DNA from: JAGXRK01 sp963714415
Lineage (GTDB): Bacteria; Bacteroidota; Ignavibacteria; Ignavibacteriales; Ignavibacteriaceae
Assembly: GCA_963714415.1 (NCBI GenBank)
Contig: CAVQOL010000014.1
Coordinates: 1 to 64,000 of the forward strand
Direction: 5' to 3'
Length of the DNA stretch: 64,000 bases
In this document: one piece after another, positions 38,056-48,230 of the stretch
Position numbering within the stretch: position 1 is the first letter of the stretch
Layout of the letters: every line of letters starts with the position of its first letter
Made by a program: the position numbers and the translations under genes
Notes under the pieces: model-generated
What the model saw: only the letters and a program-made list of their open reading frames with translations
What the model was told of the DNA's origin: nothing
The model's database searches: none

Positions 38056-39402
38056 ATGAAAAATCTTCTATTCGCATTAGCGCTGGTATATTTAGCTTCA
38101 TCTCTATCGATAGCTCAATTTACTGAATACCCCAGACCTGATGAAGGAGTACTGACAGGTGGTGCGGGATTAATCTGGATTGATGGTGAGCCACATTATA
38201 GAATTAGTTTCAGACCAGAAGTGTCATTTGCAAATTTTGGTGTTGGTTTGGATCTTAATCTTGACTTCGACAGTGAAGGTAAGCTGCGTAAGGAAAATTT
38301 CAATGAGTTCTCAGATTATCTTTCATTAATACGCTATGCAAGATATGGTTTGAAAAATGAACCGGTTTATATAAAACTCGGTGCACTTGATTATCATACT
38401 TTGGGTCACGGTACGATTATGTCGCAGTACAATAACAGTCCATCTTTCGATACTAGAAAAATCGGTCTCGTTATGGATATAGATTTTGGTCAGTTCGGAT
38501 TTGAATCAATTTACGGTACATTCGGTGAAGGCGGTATTTTTGGTTTAAGAGGATATGTGCGACCGTTACAATTTAACACCTCGACTGATTTGCCAATACT
38601 GCGGAATATTGAAGTTGGTGCAACCTATGCAGTTGATTTTAATAAATATGCTGGAGTGCTCGGCGGAAACTATAATCCTGTTTCTGATGAATTTGAGATA
38701 ACCAATGACGATGGTGCCTTAAGCATTATTGGGGTTGATATAGGGTTTCCGGTAATCAAATCATCTTTGGCAACTTTAACTTTATATGCCGATTACAATA
38801 AAATAATCAACTTCGGAAGCGGTGTTGCGACAGGTGTCAAGTTCGATCTTAACGGACTTGGTTTATTCTCAGCAATGGCAAAACTTGAAAGAAGATTTAA
38901 CGGCGATAATTATATCCCTTCTTACTTTAATTCATTTTATGAACTAGAAAGATTCAGAGTTGATCCATCAACGGGATTATTCTCAAGTAAAGTCCAACAA
39001 CTTGCATTATCAAATGATATTGGTGATGGATGGTTTGGTGAACTTGGAATCAGGGTTTTAAATTTGTTTGATATTATTGGTTCATATCAGAGATTAGATA
39101 AAGATTCTAAGAGTGGAATTCTTCATTTGTTTACTGAAATAGCTCCTGAAGAGGCTCCTTTTGTTGCTCGTGCGGGTTATGATAAAGTAAGAATTGAAAA
39201 TGAAAAAGATATTTTTACTCTTGATGACAGATCCTATCTTTTTACGGAGGTTGGTTATAAACCAATGCCGTATATTTTAGTGTCCTTGGTTTATCACTGG
39301 ACTTTTGCGCCCGTAAGAGATGCGAGCGATAATGTAATTAGTTATGAAACACAAAAAAGAATTGAACCCAGAATTTCGTTTATTTATCCGTTTCAGTTCT
39401 AA
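38056..39402 (+). CDS. Hypothetical outer-membrane beta-barrel protein
   Basis: A complete 448-residue protein with a signal peptide (MKNLLFALALVYLASSLSIA), then regularly spaced amphipathic strands with Gly/aromatic turns throughout (e.g. IGLVMDIDFGQFGFESIYGT, LATLTLYADYNKIINFGSGV) and the terminal sequence RISFIYPFQF, ending in Phe as outer-membrane barrels do. No named family is recognised. The start has AAAGGGATG-type ribosome binding upstream. It lies about 0.8 kb downstream of porU with the acetyltransferase gene between, so a type IX role is possible but not shown. A hairpin terminator follows. Confidence 0.75.
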   Translation: MKNLLFALALVYLASSLSIAQFTEYPRPDEGVLTGGAGLIWIDGEPHYRISFRPEVSFANFGVGLDLNLDFDSEGKLRKENFNEFSDYLSLIRYARYGLKNEPVYIKLGALDYHTLGHGTIMSQYNNSPSFDTRKIGLVMDIDFGQFGFESIYGTFGEGGIFGLRGYVRPLQFNTSTDLPILRNIEVGATYAVDFNKYAGVLGGNYNPVSDEFEITNDDGALSIIGVDIGFPVIKSSLATLTLYADYNKIINFGSGVATGVKFDLNGLGLFSAMAKLERRFNGDNYIPSYFNSFYELERFRVDPSTGLFSSKVQQLALSNDIGDGWFGELGIRVLNLFDIIGSYQRLDKDSKSGILHLFTEIAPEEAPFVARAGYDKVRIENEKDIFTLDDRSYLFTEVGYKPMPYILVSLVYHWTFAPVRDASDNVISYETQKRIEPRISFIYPFQF

Positions 39403-39423
39403 ATACCAATATTCTTTAAAAGC

Positions 39424-39444
39424 GGAACGGTCACAAACCGTTCC
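39424..39444. terminator. Bidirectional hairpin between convergent genes
   Basis: GGAACGGT (39424-39431) pairs with ACCGTTCC (39437-39444) over CACAA, followed by CTACTTTTTAAAAA. It sits between the ends of the barrel gene and the HAD gene and can serve both. Confidence 0.65.
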
Positions 39445-40089
39445 CTACTTTTTAAAAATGTATGCTCTCAACTCCTCCACTGAATGAAATATTTTTTCGC
39501 TGTTGATTTGTTTTACCTGTTCAGCACCGTAACTATCCCACAGTACCGAAGCGTAATCAACGCCTGCTTTTCTGGCTGCTTTAACATCTGATACTGCATC
39601 GCCAATCATCAATACCTTATCTTTTGGAAGATTAAACTTATCAACAAACTTTAAAATTCCCTCTGGAGATGGTTTATGTTCGTCAACATCATCCCCTGTA
39701 ACTATCATATCAAAATATTTAGCAACACCAATTTCTTTAAGAGTTATCATCGATGATCTTCTACCTTTGCCGGTAAAAACAGAAAGCAAAACAGATTTAT
39801 TCTTCAACTCTTTTATTAAATCTTTTATACCGAAATAAATCTTAGCAATCGAGTGATTTGCTTTATAATAATCGTAATAATCCTCCGTCGCTTCTTCAAG
39901 ATTATCCGAAAATAAATTTTTCAAAATCACATCTTCGGGAGGACCGAACATACCGATGATTTCTTTATCTGTGAAAGTTTTATCCAGATATTTTTTTGCA
40001 ACGTGATTAAAAGTATCAAATATTAATTGGTTGGTAGAAGTAAGCGTTCCGTCGATATCGAAAATGATGCCTTGGAATCTGGGTTTCAT
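39445..40089 (-). CDS. HAD-family hydrolase, phosphoglycolate phosphatase-like
   Basis: A complete 214-residue HAD phosphatase. Motif I is FDIDGTLTST (catalytic Asp at 10 and acid at 12), the C1 cap follows, motif II is SVFTGKGRR, and motif III/IV reads HKPSPEG...KVLMIGDAVSDVKAARKAGV. The cap and length fit the Gph/PGMB subgroup; typical substrates are phosphoglycolate or sugar phosphates, so no precise reaction is claimed. The gene starts six bases after the corrected stop of the upstream propeller gene. Confidence 0.85.
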   Translation of the reverse strand: MKPRFQGIIFDIDGTLTSTNQLIFDTFNHVAKKYLDKTFTDKEIIGMFGPPEDVILKNLFSDNLEEATEDYYDYYKANHSIAKIYFGIKDLIKELKNKSVLLSVFTGKGRRSSMITLKEIGVAKYFDMIVTGDDVDEHKPSPEGILKFVDKFNLPKDKVLMIGDAVSDVKAARKAGVDYASVLWDSYGAEQVKQINSEKIFHSVEELRAYIFKK

Positions 40090-40095
40090 ATTCTC

Positions 40096-41389
40096 TCAGT
40101 TAGTTTTATAAAAAGTAATCTTCCCGTTAATGTCTTTTACTATTAATTCCCCATTATTGATTACATTGATAGAGGTATATTGGAATATTTGTTTGTGATA
40201 ACAGTTGTCTTACAGCATAGTTCAAATCAAGACTGTATAATGATCCATCAGAGAAACCTATAAAAATATTTTCTTTGCTTTCTGCAATGCAAAATGAAAA
40301 TAATCCGGATTTCTTAAAATCAATTTTACTTATTTCTTTACCATCTTTTGAAGAAATAATTGTTAATAATCCTTTGCTGTTGAGCGTAAATAAATTTTGT
40401 TTGTCTGAACTCAGATAAATTTTGAAAAGGATTTCTTCACTATTATACAACCAGGTTTTTTGACCAAGTAATAGATCAATTGCTAAAATATTTCCATCCG
40501 GTGTGATTGAAAATATGTTAGTTCCATCAGAAAGAGGAAAATTAGCTGCTGAAAAATTATGTTTGTCATCAAACTCGTATTTCCAAATAAGCGTACCTGA
40601 TTTTATGTTTACATAATAAAGAGATAAGGTTGAGCTAAGCAAAACTATTTTATCTTTATCAACCGCGGGTTTAGATATGATAGGATGATCCGAAATATTT
40701 CTTTCCCATAATTGTTCAAATGAAAAAGCATCGTAACAAAAAATGTTTCCTTCGGAAGTTCCAAATACAACTCCTTTGCCTGCGTAATTTTCATTTGCAA
40801 TATCAACGAGTGAAAGATCAGATGTTATGCTTTCACCAATACCAACTACTTGCAGCACTTCGCCATTATTAGAATTTATCGAATATAGATCTCCCTCAAC
40901 TGTAGAAGTTAAAAGTAAATCCTTATACAATATTGAATTATTTTTTATACGCCCTGATAATTCGGTAATAAATTTATCTATGCCCCTATAGTCATTACCA
41001 TAAATTAATCCATCATCCAAGATTGTATATATTTTATCGTTGGAAACTATAAGCGGAGTTGATGAAGATGATTTAAAATCTTTTTCAAAAGTTTTTGTAA
41101 GATTGGAATCAGTTCTTGGCTCATCTATAATACCTTTTCTTGTATTATCATCCAATATTAAAAATACATTTATATCCGGTTTACTATTCGATATTAAAGT
41201 AATTTGTTCAGGAGCTTTAATGTCAAAATTGCCACTTGAAGTTGTATTTGATACAATAGCAACTTTTTTTGGCTGGCATAATATTGGTGACCAATAATGA
41301 CTTGTTAATAAACAACAGATCAGTATAAATCCAAAGTTGGTAATAATATTTAAACTTTTGTCTTTATTAAACATTTTACAATCAACCAT
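40096..41389 (-). CDS. PQQ-like beta-propeller repeat protein, C-terminal frameshift
   Basis: About 430 residues. A single N-terminal hydrophobic segment (about 15-35, ILICCLLTSHYWSPILC) indicates a membrane anchor or signal. The body is built of PQQ/quinoprotein-like blades, e.g. LLTSTVEGDLYSINSNNGEV, IFCYDAFSFEQLWERNIS and NILAIDLLLGQKTWLYNS. A break near 40187 shifts the end; the corrected tail NVINNGELIVKDINGKITFY stops at 40096. Such propellers often act as scaffolds (BamB-like), but no partner is visible, so the function is open. It forms a likely pair with the HAD gene. Confidence 0.65.
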
Positions 41390-41510
41390 TGATTTTATAT
41401 ATATTTTTCATTATTTATTAAAAGTTGAATTCTGATCTTTACTAACCATGGGACCAATCTTGATACATCTTAAATCAATTATTTAATTTCCACAAATTTA
41501 AGGGAGCATC

Positions 41511-43233
41511 ATGAAAAAACATACACAGTTCTTAACAATCATTCTTATTGGAATCTTCTTTTCCAGTCTGGGTTTGGCACAAGGTGATAAACCCGAAGGA
41601 TCAAGTTTCCAAATCGATATTCCCCAACATATCCAATTGTTAAACCAGCAGATAAAACTTGCTGAAGACAATGAAAACTGGGATGAATACTACTCACTAA
41701 GGCAGCAGATTATTGATGCCTGGAAACAGGTAAATCCGGAAGTTGCTAATATGTACAGAACTACAAATTCGTTAGAGCAAGATGCTCTTGACCAAAACGC
41801 TCCTAAAACAGTGGAAATTACAGTTGGGGCGGATAGTCCACTATGGGGCGATGACCTCATTAGTTCATACAGGAAGTGCAACTGATATTAAGTCTTGCCG
41901 TTAGCAGAGGCGATACTACTGATTCTGGCTGCTCTTGATAATTCTTCAGGCCATGTTGCGATTTATCGCTCCGGAAACGGCGGAATTAAGTTGGTCGCCT
42001 TATACAAATATTGGTGTTGCTTCAAGCAGCAAAATAGAAATTCTTGAATTTGATGGATATCCGGGTAACGTAGGTCCTTCATATATATTGTCTATTTACA
42101 TTATATGATTCAGGAACTTTGTACTGTACCAGGTTTGAAACACCATCAACTTTTGTTAACTCTGTGGTAGCAACCGGTTGTACAGATTTTGCAGTTGATA
42201 GAAATTTATCAGCTATTAATTATCGTTGCTTTGTCCAGTATGACAGTGCTGCATACTCAATTCATAAAAGAAGCGACCCTGCTAGTTATGCGACAATCTG
42301 GCAGGATCCTATTTCAGATATCTGGATGTGAAGATCCTAGTATTGCTTATGGATATAATGGAAGTATATATTTAACTTATAATAGGAAGAAGTTCAGGTA
42401 ATCTCTATATACGCTCTACATATAGTTATGTGGACCCTCTTACTTGGGGACTATCAACAAACAGTTGAATATGGATCAACCGATACCACATTTGCCCCTG
42501 CGATTATTGCATCAAGACAGGACACAAGTACTCAAACTGTAATTGCTGTATATGAATCGGTTAACTAGTGGAAGGATGGATTTACGATACAACAAGGAAA
42601 GTCGGCGGTGCTGGCTGGTCTGATCCTGGAAACTGGTCATCCGTCCCTAGATTCAGATAATAAGCATGTTGCATTATATTGTGCAAAAAGTGCGGAGTAA
42701 TGATGTTTTTCAGGCAGTTTTTTCAAGAACAGGTCTGGGCAATACTCTGCCAAGAGCAATAAGATACAGGAAATATAGTGGCGGATTCTGGAACAGCAGC
42801 ACCCAGAGGTCTGATGATGCAATTATTCCTACAGGTCTTCAGGGTGCATCTGTTGTCGAAATGAACACTGGATTAGCTGCATTTGCATATGCTGGTAATG
42901 GCAGTGTGCAATGTTTATTTTGATAATGAAGATTGGGTTACAGATGTTACATCAGAGACCGGAGTTCCTGACGTGTATTCACTATCACAAAACTATCCTA
43001 ATCCATTTAATCCTAGCACGGCAATTCGCTTTAATATTCCGCAACAAGACCATGTTGTTTTGAAAATTTTTAATAATATTGGTCAGGAAGTAAGCACTTT
43101 GGTAAATCAGGATATGGATGCAGGCAGTTATGAAGTGAATTTTAATGCATCAGATTTAGCAAGCGGTGTGTACTTTTATAGAATTCAGACAGCTAATTAT
43201 TCTGAATCTAAAAAGATGATTCTAATTAAGTAA
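41511..43233 (+). CDS. Secreted protein with type IX sorting domain, heavily frameshifted
   Basis: About 574 codons with at least eight frame breaks. The N-terminus has a signal peptide (MKKHTQFLTIILIGIFFSSLGLA) after AAGGGAG. The middle is beta-rich (e.g. VTSSTFVNSVVATG-like, SDDAIIPTGLQGASVVEM). The C-terminus is a typical type IX type A sorting domain: YSLSQNYPNPFNPSTAIRFN, VVLKIFNNIGQEVSTLV and ASGVYFYRIQTANYSESKKM. The protein should be exported to the cell surface by the type IX system. Whether the gene is truly broken or only poorly sequenced cannot be decided here, though the sorting domain is intact. Terminator downstream at 43259. Confidence 0.6.
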
Positions 43234-43258
43234 TTAAGTGTAATAATTATTTATTTGT

Positions 43259-43286
43259 AAGGACGGTTTAACAGCCGTCCTTTTTA
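43259..43286 (+). terminator. Rho-independent terminator after the cargo gene
   Basis: AAGGACGG (43259-43266) pairs with CCGTCCTT (43275-43282) over an 8-base loop, followed by TTTATTTATA. It ends the type IX cargo gene before the Bat operon. Confidence 0.8.
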
Positions 43287-43308
43287 TTTATATACATTTC
43301 TAATTTTC

Positions 43309-43340
43309 TTGCATAAAAAACGCAACATTTATACCTTTAG
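43309..43340 (+). promoter_or_regulatory. Candidate Bacteroidota-type promoter of the moxR-bat operon
   Basis: TTG at 43309-43311 and TACCTTTA at 43332-43339 are spaced by 20 bases, close to the Bacteroidota consensus TTG-N19-21-TAnnTTTG with one mismatch in the -7 element. The moxR start follows 60 bases later. Confidence 0.45.
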
Positions 43341-43399
43341 TGCCGTCTAAAAAATAATTTTTAATCTTTTATCACTCAGAACAAAAAATGAGGTAAACT

Positions 43400-44383
43400 T
43401 TGGACATATCAGCTCTAAACGAACGAATAAAAAATGAAAGTGCTTTTATCGATCTTTTAATGAACGAGATTGGTAAAGTTATTGTTGGTCAAAAAGCTAT
43501 GGTTGAAAGACTAGTTATCGGTCTTCTTGGTAACGGGCATATTCTTCTTGAGGGTGTTCCGGGGCTGGCAAAAACTCTTGCAATAAAAACTTTAGCCGCA
43601 GCTATGAAATCAAAATTTCAGCGTATCCAGTTTACTCCGGATTTATTACCTGCAGATTTAATAGGCACTCAAATCTATAATCAAAAAGATGGAAACTTTT
43701 TTATTCGTAAAGGTCCCATCTTTTCAAATTTTATTCTTGCAGATGAAATAAACCGTTCTCCTGCTAAAGTACAAAGTGCTTTACTCGAAGCAATGCAGGA
43801 AAGACAGGTAACAATTGGAGAACATACATTTAAGCTTGATGAACCTTTTCTTGTTCTTGCAACTCAAAATCCAATTGAACAGGAAGGAACTTATCCGCTT
43901 CCTGAAGCGCAGGTTGACAGATTTATGCTTAAGGTAAAAATAACTTATCCGGCGCGTAATGAAGAGCTTTTAATTATGCGTAAGAATATGAGTATAGACA
44001 ATCTTACGGTTAATCCTGTCATTTCGTCTAATGATATTCTTAAAGCAAGAAATCTTGTTCACGATATTTACCTTGATGAAAAAATTGAAAAGTATATTCT
44101 TGATATTGTTTTTGCAACAAGGTCTCCTAAAAATTTCGGTTTAAATAAACTAACCGAATTAATCAATTACGGAGCTTCACCGCGTGCTACAATTAATTTA
44201 GCAATCGGAGCAAAAGCAATGGCGTTCATAAAACGTAGAGGATATGTTATTCCTGAGGATGTGCGTGCTATTTGTATGGATGTTCTGCGCCATAGAATTG
44301 CTGTTACTTATGAAGCTGAAGCTGAAGAAATAACTTCTGAAAATGTTATTCACGAAATTCTTAATAAAGTTGAAGTACCGTAA
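43400..44383 (+). CDS. moxR: MoxR-family AAA+ ATPase
   Basis: A complete 327-residue AAA+ ATPase. Walker A is GVPGLAKT (52-59), Walker B is FILADEINRSP, and the MoxR-specific tract reads ATQNPIEQEGTYPLPEAQVD. MoxR proteins are chaperone-like ATPases that work with VWA-domain proteins to mature or insert metal-containing or envelope partners; here the VWA partners are encoded directly downstream. The start is TTG at 43400. The gene opens an unbroken operon of eight genes with no frameshifts. Confidence 0.93.
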   Translation: MDISALNERIKNESAFIDLLMNEIGKVIVGQKAMVERLVIGLLGNGHILLEGVPGLAKTLAIKTLAAAMKSKFQRIQFTPDLLPADLIGTQIYNQKDGNFFIRKGPIFSNFILADEINRSPAKVQSALLEAMQERQVTIGEHTFKLDEPFLVLATQNPIEQEGTYPLPEAQVDRFMLKVKITYPARNEELLIMRKNMSIDNLTVNPVISSNDILKARNLVHDIYLDEKIEKYILDIVFATRSPKNFGLNKLTELINYGASPRATINLAIGAKAMAFIKRRGYVIPEDVRAICMDVLRHRIAVTYEAEAEEITSENVIHEILNKVEVP

Positions 44384-44389
44384 ATCCTG

Positions 44390-45265
44390 ATGCTCACAAA
44401 AGAATTAATTAAACAAGTCAGACAAATTGAAATTAGAACACGAGGACTGGTAAACCAGATCTTCTCAGGTGAATACCATTCAGTTTTCAAAGGAAGAGGA
44501 ATGGAATTCTCTGAAGTGCGTGAATACTATTATGGTGATGATATTAGAAACATTGATTGGAATGTTACAGCAAGATTTGGTCATCCCTACATAAAAGTAT
44601 TCGAAGAAGAACGTGAACTTACTGTTATTTTAATGGTAGATCTCAGCGGTTCATTAATGTTTGGTTCTGTCTCTAAAACAAAACAGAGAGTTGCTGCTGA
44701 AATAAGTGCAATACTTGCTTTCTCTGCATTGAAAAACAATGATAAAGTTGGATTGATCTTATTTACTGATAAAATTGAAAAATTCGTTCCACCCAGAAAA
44801 GGTAAGAAACACGTACTCCGAATTATTCGGGACGTTCTTTCATTCGAACCACATGGTAAAGCTACAAACATCAAAGGTGCGCTTGAGTATATGCATAATG
44901 CGATCAAGAAAAAATCAATTGCATTCTTATTATCTGATTTTATGGACGCAGGATATGAAAAGAGTTTAAGAATTGTTGGGAAGAAACACGATCTAATAGG
45001 AATTGTTTTAGATGATATTCGTGAAAGAGAATTACCCAAAATGGGATTGGTAAAATTGAAAGATGCTGAAACCGGTACAGAGAGATGGATTGATACAAGC
45101 AATACAAAGGTAAGAAGCGCCTTAATCTTTTCACAAAGAGAAAAAATTCAGAAAAGAAAGTCTCTTTTTGTTTCAAGCAGATTAGACAGTATTGAAGTGA
45201 CTACTGGTGAAGATTACGTAAAACCCCTCGTCCGATTTTTCAAATTGCGGGAAAGACGATGGTAA
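44390..45265 (+). CDS. DUF58 (VWA-like) protein of the Bat operon
   Basis: A complete 291-residue protein. The DUF58 signature is SGEYHSVFKGRGMEFSEVREY, followed by DDIRNIDWNVTARFGHPYIK; a VWA-like domain then carries the MIDAS-type motif MVDLSGSLMF, retaining the Asp and Ser. DUF58 proteins accompany MoxR ATPases and are soluble or membrane-associated partners of unknown chemistry. It starts six bases after moxR and overlaps the next start by seven bases, so translation is coupled. Confidence 0.88.
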   Translation: MLTKELIKQVRQIEIRTRGLVNQIFSGEYHSVFKGRGMEFSEVREYYYGDDIRNIDWNVTARFGHPYIKVFEEERELTVILMVDLSGSLMFGSVSKTKQRVAAEISAILAFSALKNNDKVGLILFTDKIEKFVPPRKGKKHVLRIIRDVLSFEPHGKATNIKGALEYMHNAIKKKSIAFLLSDFMDAGYEKSLRIVGKKHDLIGIVLDDIRERELPKMGLVKLKDAETGTERWIDTSNTKVRSALIFSQREKIQKRKSLFVSSRLDSIEVTTGEDYVKPLVRFFKLRERRW

Positions 45266-46203
45266 GAAATTTCTCTTTGTTTTTGCTATTATTTTTAACG
45301 GTTGAAATTCTTCCTCAGAATATCTTTGTCGAAGCTTCTGTTGATACTACCGATTATCTTATCGGTGACCGTATTAACTACGCATTGAAAATTACTGCGG
45401 ATAAAAATGTTTATCCTCTTCGTCCATACTTCCGAGATAGTTTAACGAATATCGATATTCTTCAGGAACTTGATCCGATAACGTTAGAGACAGAAACAGA
45501 AAAAAGTTTTGAATACAAATACATTCTTTCAAGATTTGATTCGGCTGATGTAACACTTCCTGCAATTAAAGTTGAATATCGAATTGAAGGTGACACAACC
45601 TTGCAAAGCAGTCTATCGAACTCCGTAAGCTTTACAGTTCACACATTAAAGATTTCACAGGAAGAAGATATTAAGGATATTAAATCACCTGTCAGAATTC
45701 CGTTAAACTGGTGGATGATAGTATTGTGGGTTTTTATTGGGCTAATCCTTATCGGAGTTTTGATTTATCTTTATAAAAAATATTTCAAGAAAAAACCGGG
45801 CGAGAAAGTTGTTCAGCCAAAAAAAGTTAAAGTTCCGGCTTATGTTGTTGCATTGTCAAAACTTGAAAAACTCGGCTCAGAGCAACTCTGGCAAAAAGGA
45901 TTTATAAAAGATTATCATTCAAAAATCACAGAAATTATACGCGAATATTTTGAAAAAAGATTTAATTTGCCGGCACTCGAAATGACAACAACCGAATCTT
46001 TGCAAATGCTTTCAAAACGTCCCGACGCAACCAACGTAATTGATATTACAAGTAGATTCTTAAGCAATGCGGATTTAGTGAAGTTTGCAAAGTATCAACC
46101 GCTTGCACCTGTTAATGAAGAAATGATGAAACAGGCAAGAGAAATTGTGAATACAACAATTCCGAAGCAGCAAATTACCGAAGAGGTAAAAGATGTTCGG
46201 TAA
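45259..46203 (+). CDS. BatD-like/DUF4381-type membrane protein of the Bat operon
   Basis: A complete 314-residue protein: N-terminal signal-like segment (about 1-20), a beta-rich periplasmic domain (ASVDTTDYLIGDRINYALKI...), one membrane helix near 150-172 (WWMIVLWVFIGLILIGVLIY), then a cytoplasmic domain with YVVALSKLEKL, FIKDYHSKITEIIREYFEKR and EMTTTESLQML. Proteins with this layout occur between the DUF58 and batA genes in Bacteroidota-group genomes. It is separate from the larger BatD at 48974. The function is unknown; membership of the Bat complex is context inference. Its end overlaps the start of batA by 11 bases. Confidence 0.78.
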   Translation: MVRNFSLFLLLFLTVEILPQNIFVEASVDTTDYLIGDRINYALKITADKNVYPLRPYFRDSLTNIDILQELDPITLETETEKSFEYKYILSRFDSADVTLPAIKVEYRIEGDTTLQSSLSNSVSFTVHTLKISQEEDIKDIKSPVRIPLNWWMIVLWVFIGLILIGVLIYLYKKYFKKKPGEKVVQPKKVKVPAYVVALSKLEKLGSEQLWQKGFIKDYHSKITEIIREYFEKRFNLPALEMTTTESLQMLSKRPDATNVIDITSRFLSNADLVKFAKYQPLAPVNEEMMKQAREIVNTTIPKQQITEEVKDVR

Positions 46204-47188
46204 TGTAACATTTGCATACCCGTGGGTTTTGTATTTTCTTTCAGTCATTCCCTTGATGATTGCCTGGTATATTTATAAAGGCAGGAAAAATCAAGCATCA
46301 ATCACATACTCATCTTTTACCATAATTGACAAGGTCCCAACGACATGGAGGGAACGACTCAGATATATACCAACAGCACTTCGATTGATAGCTCTCGCTG
46401 CTTTAATAGTTGCTTTAGCTCGTCCGCAGGATTTCTCATCAGGACAAAATGTTTCTGCAGAAGGAATTGATATTGCAATTGTTTTAGATATATCGGGGAG
46501 TATGCTCGCAGAAGATTTCAAACCAAACAGATTAGACGCTGCAAAGAATCTTACAGACCAATTTATTAAAGAAAGAGTGAGCGATAGAATTGGACTAGTG
46601 ATTTTTGCACGCGAAGCTTTTACTCAATGTCCCTTAACCATTGATTATGCAGTGCTGAGAAATTTATTATCTGATATAAAAAGCGGAATGGTTCCGGATG
46701 GAACTGCAATTGGTAATGCAATTGCAAATGGTGTAAATAGGCTTAAAGACAGTGATGCCGAAAGCAAAGTAATGATACTTCTTACTGACGGAGTTAATAA
46801 TGCAGGTGAAGTCGATCCGCTTTCCGCTGCGGAAATTTCAAGAACTTTTGGAATTAGAATTTATTCAATCGGTGTCGGAACAAGAGGCGAAGCGCCATAT
46901 CCTGTCAGAACTCCTTTTGGAATTAGATACCAGATGATGCCTGTTGAAATTGACGAACCGTTGATGAAAAAAATCTCTGAAACAACAGGCGGACAGTATT
47001 TTAGAGCTACAAATAACAAAGCTCTTCAGGAAATTTATAAAACGATAGACAAAATGGAAAAAACTAAAATTGAAATAACTTCTTACAGAAATGCAAGAGA
47101 ACTTTATTATGGATGGTTAGGTGGAGGATTGTTGCTTTTATTTCTTGAACTTGGATTAATAAAAACAATTTTCAGGAAGTTACCGTAA
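46193..47188 (+). CDS. batA: BatA, VWA-domain membrane protein
   Basis: A complete 331-residue protein with two N-terminal membrane helices (about 5-25 and 55-75), a VWA domain with MIDAS motif IAIVLDISGSMLAEDF near 95-110, QCPLTIDY and LLTDGVNNAGEV, and a terminal helix (about 305-325). BatA proteins are part of the aerotolerance (Bacteroides aerotolerance) complex in the inner membrane and are linked to oxidative stress. The end abuts batB exactly (TAATG). Confidence 0.92.
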   Translation: MFGNVTFAYPWVLYFLSVIPLMIAWYIYKGRKNQASITYSSFTIIDKVPTTWRERLRYIPTALRLIALAALIVALARPQDFSSGQNVSAEGIDIAIVLDISGSMLAEDFKPNRLDAAKNLTDQFIKERVSDRIGLVIFAREAFTQCPLTIDYAVLRNLLSDIKSGMVPDGTAIGNAIANGVNRLKDSDAESKVMILLTDGVNNAGEVDPLSAAEISRTFGIRIYSIGVGTRGEAPYPVRTPFGIRYQMMPVEIDEPLMKKISETTGGQYFRATNNKALQEIYKTIDKMEKTKIEITSYRNARELYYGWLGGGLLLLFLELGLIKTIFRKLP

Positions 47189-48228
47189 TGTTTCGATTTG
47201 CAAATCCGGAATACTTAATTGCACTTTGGACAATACCAGTTTTGATTGCCTTGTTTTGGTATCTTACAAATAACAGAAAAAAACTTCTGGAGAAATTTGT
47301 TCATAAGGATTTACACAAAGTAATAGTCTCGACGTTCAGCGGATATAAAAAAATATTTAAATTTGGTTTGATTTTAATTTCGCTCGGGTTGTTGATAATA
47401 GCTGCAGCTAATCCGCAGGTTGGAACGAAGATGACTGAAGTAAAACAAACCGGAATTGACGTTTATATTTTGCTTGATGTTTCTTACAGTATGATGGCAG
47501 AAGATATAAAGCCAGACAGACTTGAAAAAGCTAAGATGCAGATTTCAAATCTTATTCAGAAGCTTAGAGGAGATAGAATAGGATTAGTTATTTTTTCCGG
47601 TGATGCTTATGTCCAAATTCCATTAACCACTGATTACTCTGCAGCAAATTTGTTCCTTTCTGCTGTTGATGTAAGTTCGGTTCCACAGCCGGGAACAGCT
47701 ATTGCTTCTGCAATTAATTTAGCAACACAATCTTTTGATACATTACAAACCGAAAAAGTAGTTATCATAATTTCTGACGGAGAAGATCACGAAGGAGATT
47801 TGAATACAGCAGTGAAAGAAGCAGTATCAAAAGGAATAAAAATATATACAATCGGGCTAGGTTCACCGGATGGAGCACCGATACCTGTCTATGATTCACG
47901 CGGTAGAATGATGGGATTCAAAAAAGACAGAGGTGGCAATACTGTACTTACAAAGCTTGATGAACAAACATTAAAACAAATTGCTTCTGATGGAAATGGA
48001 AAATATTTCCGGGGAACTAACTATGATGATTACCTCGACATAATTTATAAAGAACTTTCAGAACTTGAACAAGCAGAATACGGTGTAAAAAAAGTAACTG
48101 ATTACGAAGACCGCTTTTATTATTTTTTATTCCCGGCAATTTTACTTTTAATACTTGAGTTTTTTATTTCGGATAAACGATCATTTTTCTTTACAAGATT
48201 GAGTAAAAAATTAGGTCTGGAGCAATAG
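47188..48228 (+). CDS. batB: BatB, VWA-domain membrane protein
   Basis: A complete 346-residue paralogue of BatA: membrane helices near 8-25 and 58-75, VWA domain with YILLDVSYSMMAEDIKPDRL near 93-112, QIPLTTDYSAANLF and IISDGEDHEGDLNTAV, and a terminal helix. The MIDAS motif here is DVSYS where BatA has DISGS; the metal-ligand Asp and the two Ser positions are kept. It works with BatA in the inner membrane (family knowledge). The gene is two bases upstream of batC. Confidence 0.92.
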   Translation: MFRFANPEYLIALWTIPVLIALFWYLTNNRKKLLEKFVHKDLHKVIVSTFSGYKKIFKFGLILISLGLLIIAAANPQVGTKMTEVKQTGIDVYILLDVSYSMMAEDIKPDRLEKAKMQISNLIQKLRGDRIGLVIFSGDAYVQIPLTTDYSAANLFLSAVDVSSVPQPGTAIASAINLATQSFDTLQTEKVVIIISDGEDHEGDLNTAVKEAVSKGIKIYTIGLGSPDGAPIPVYDSRGRMMGFKKDRGGNTVLTKLDEQTLKQIASDGNGKYFRGTNYDDYLDIIYKELSELEQAEYGVKKVTDYEDRFYYFLFPAILLLILEFFISDKRSFFFTRLSKKLGLEQ

Positions 48229-48230
48229 TT

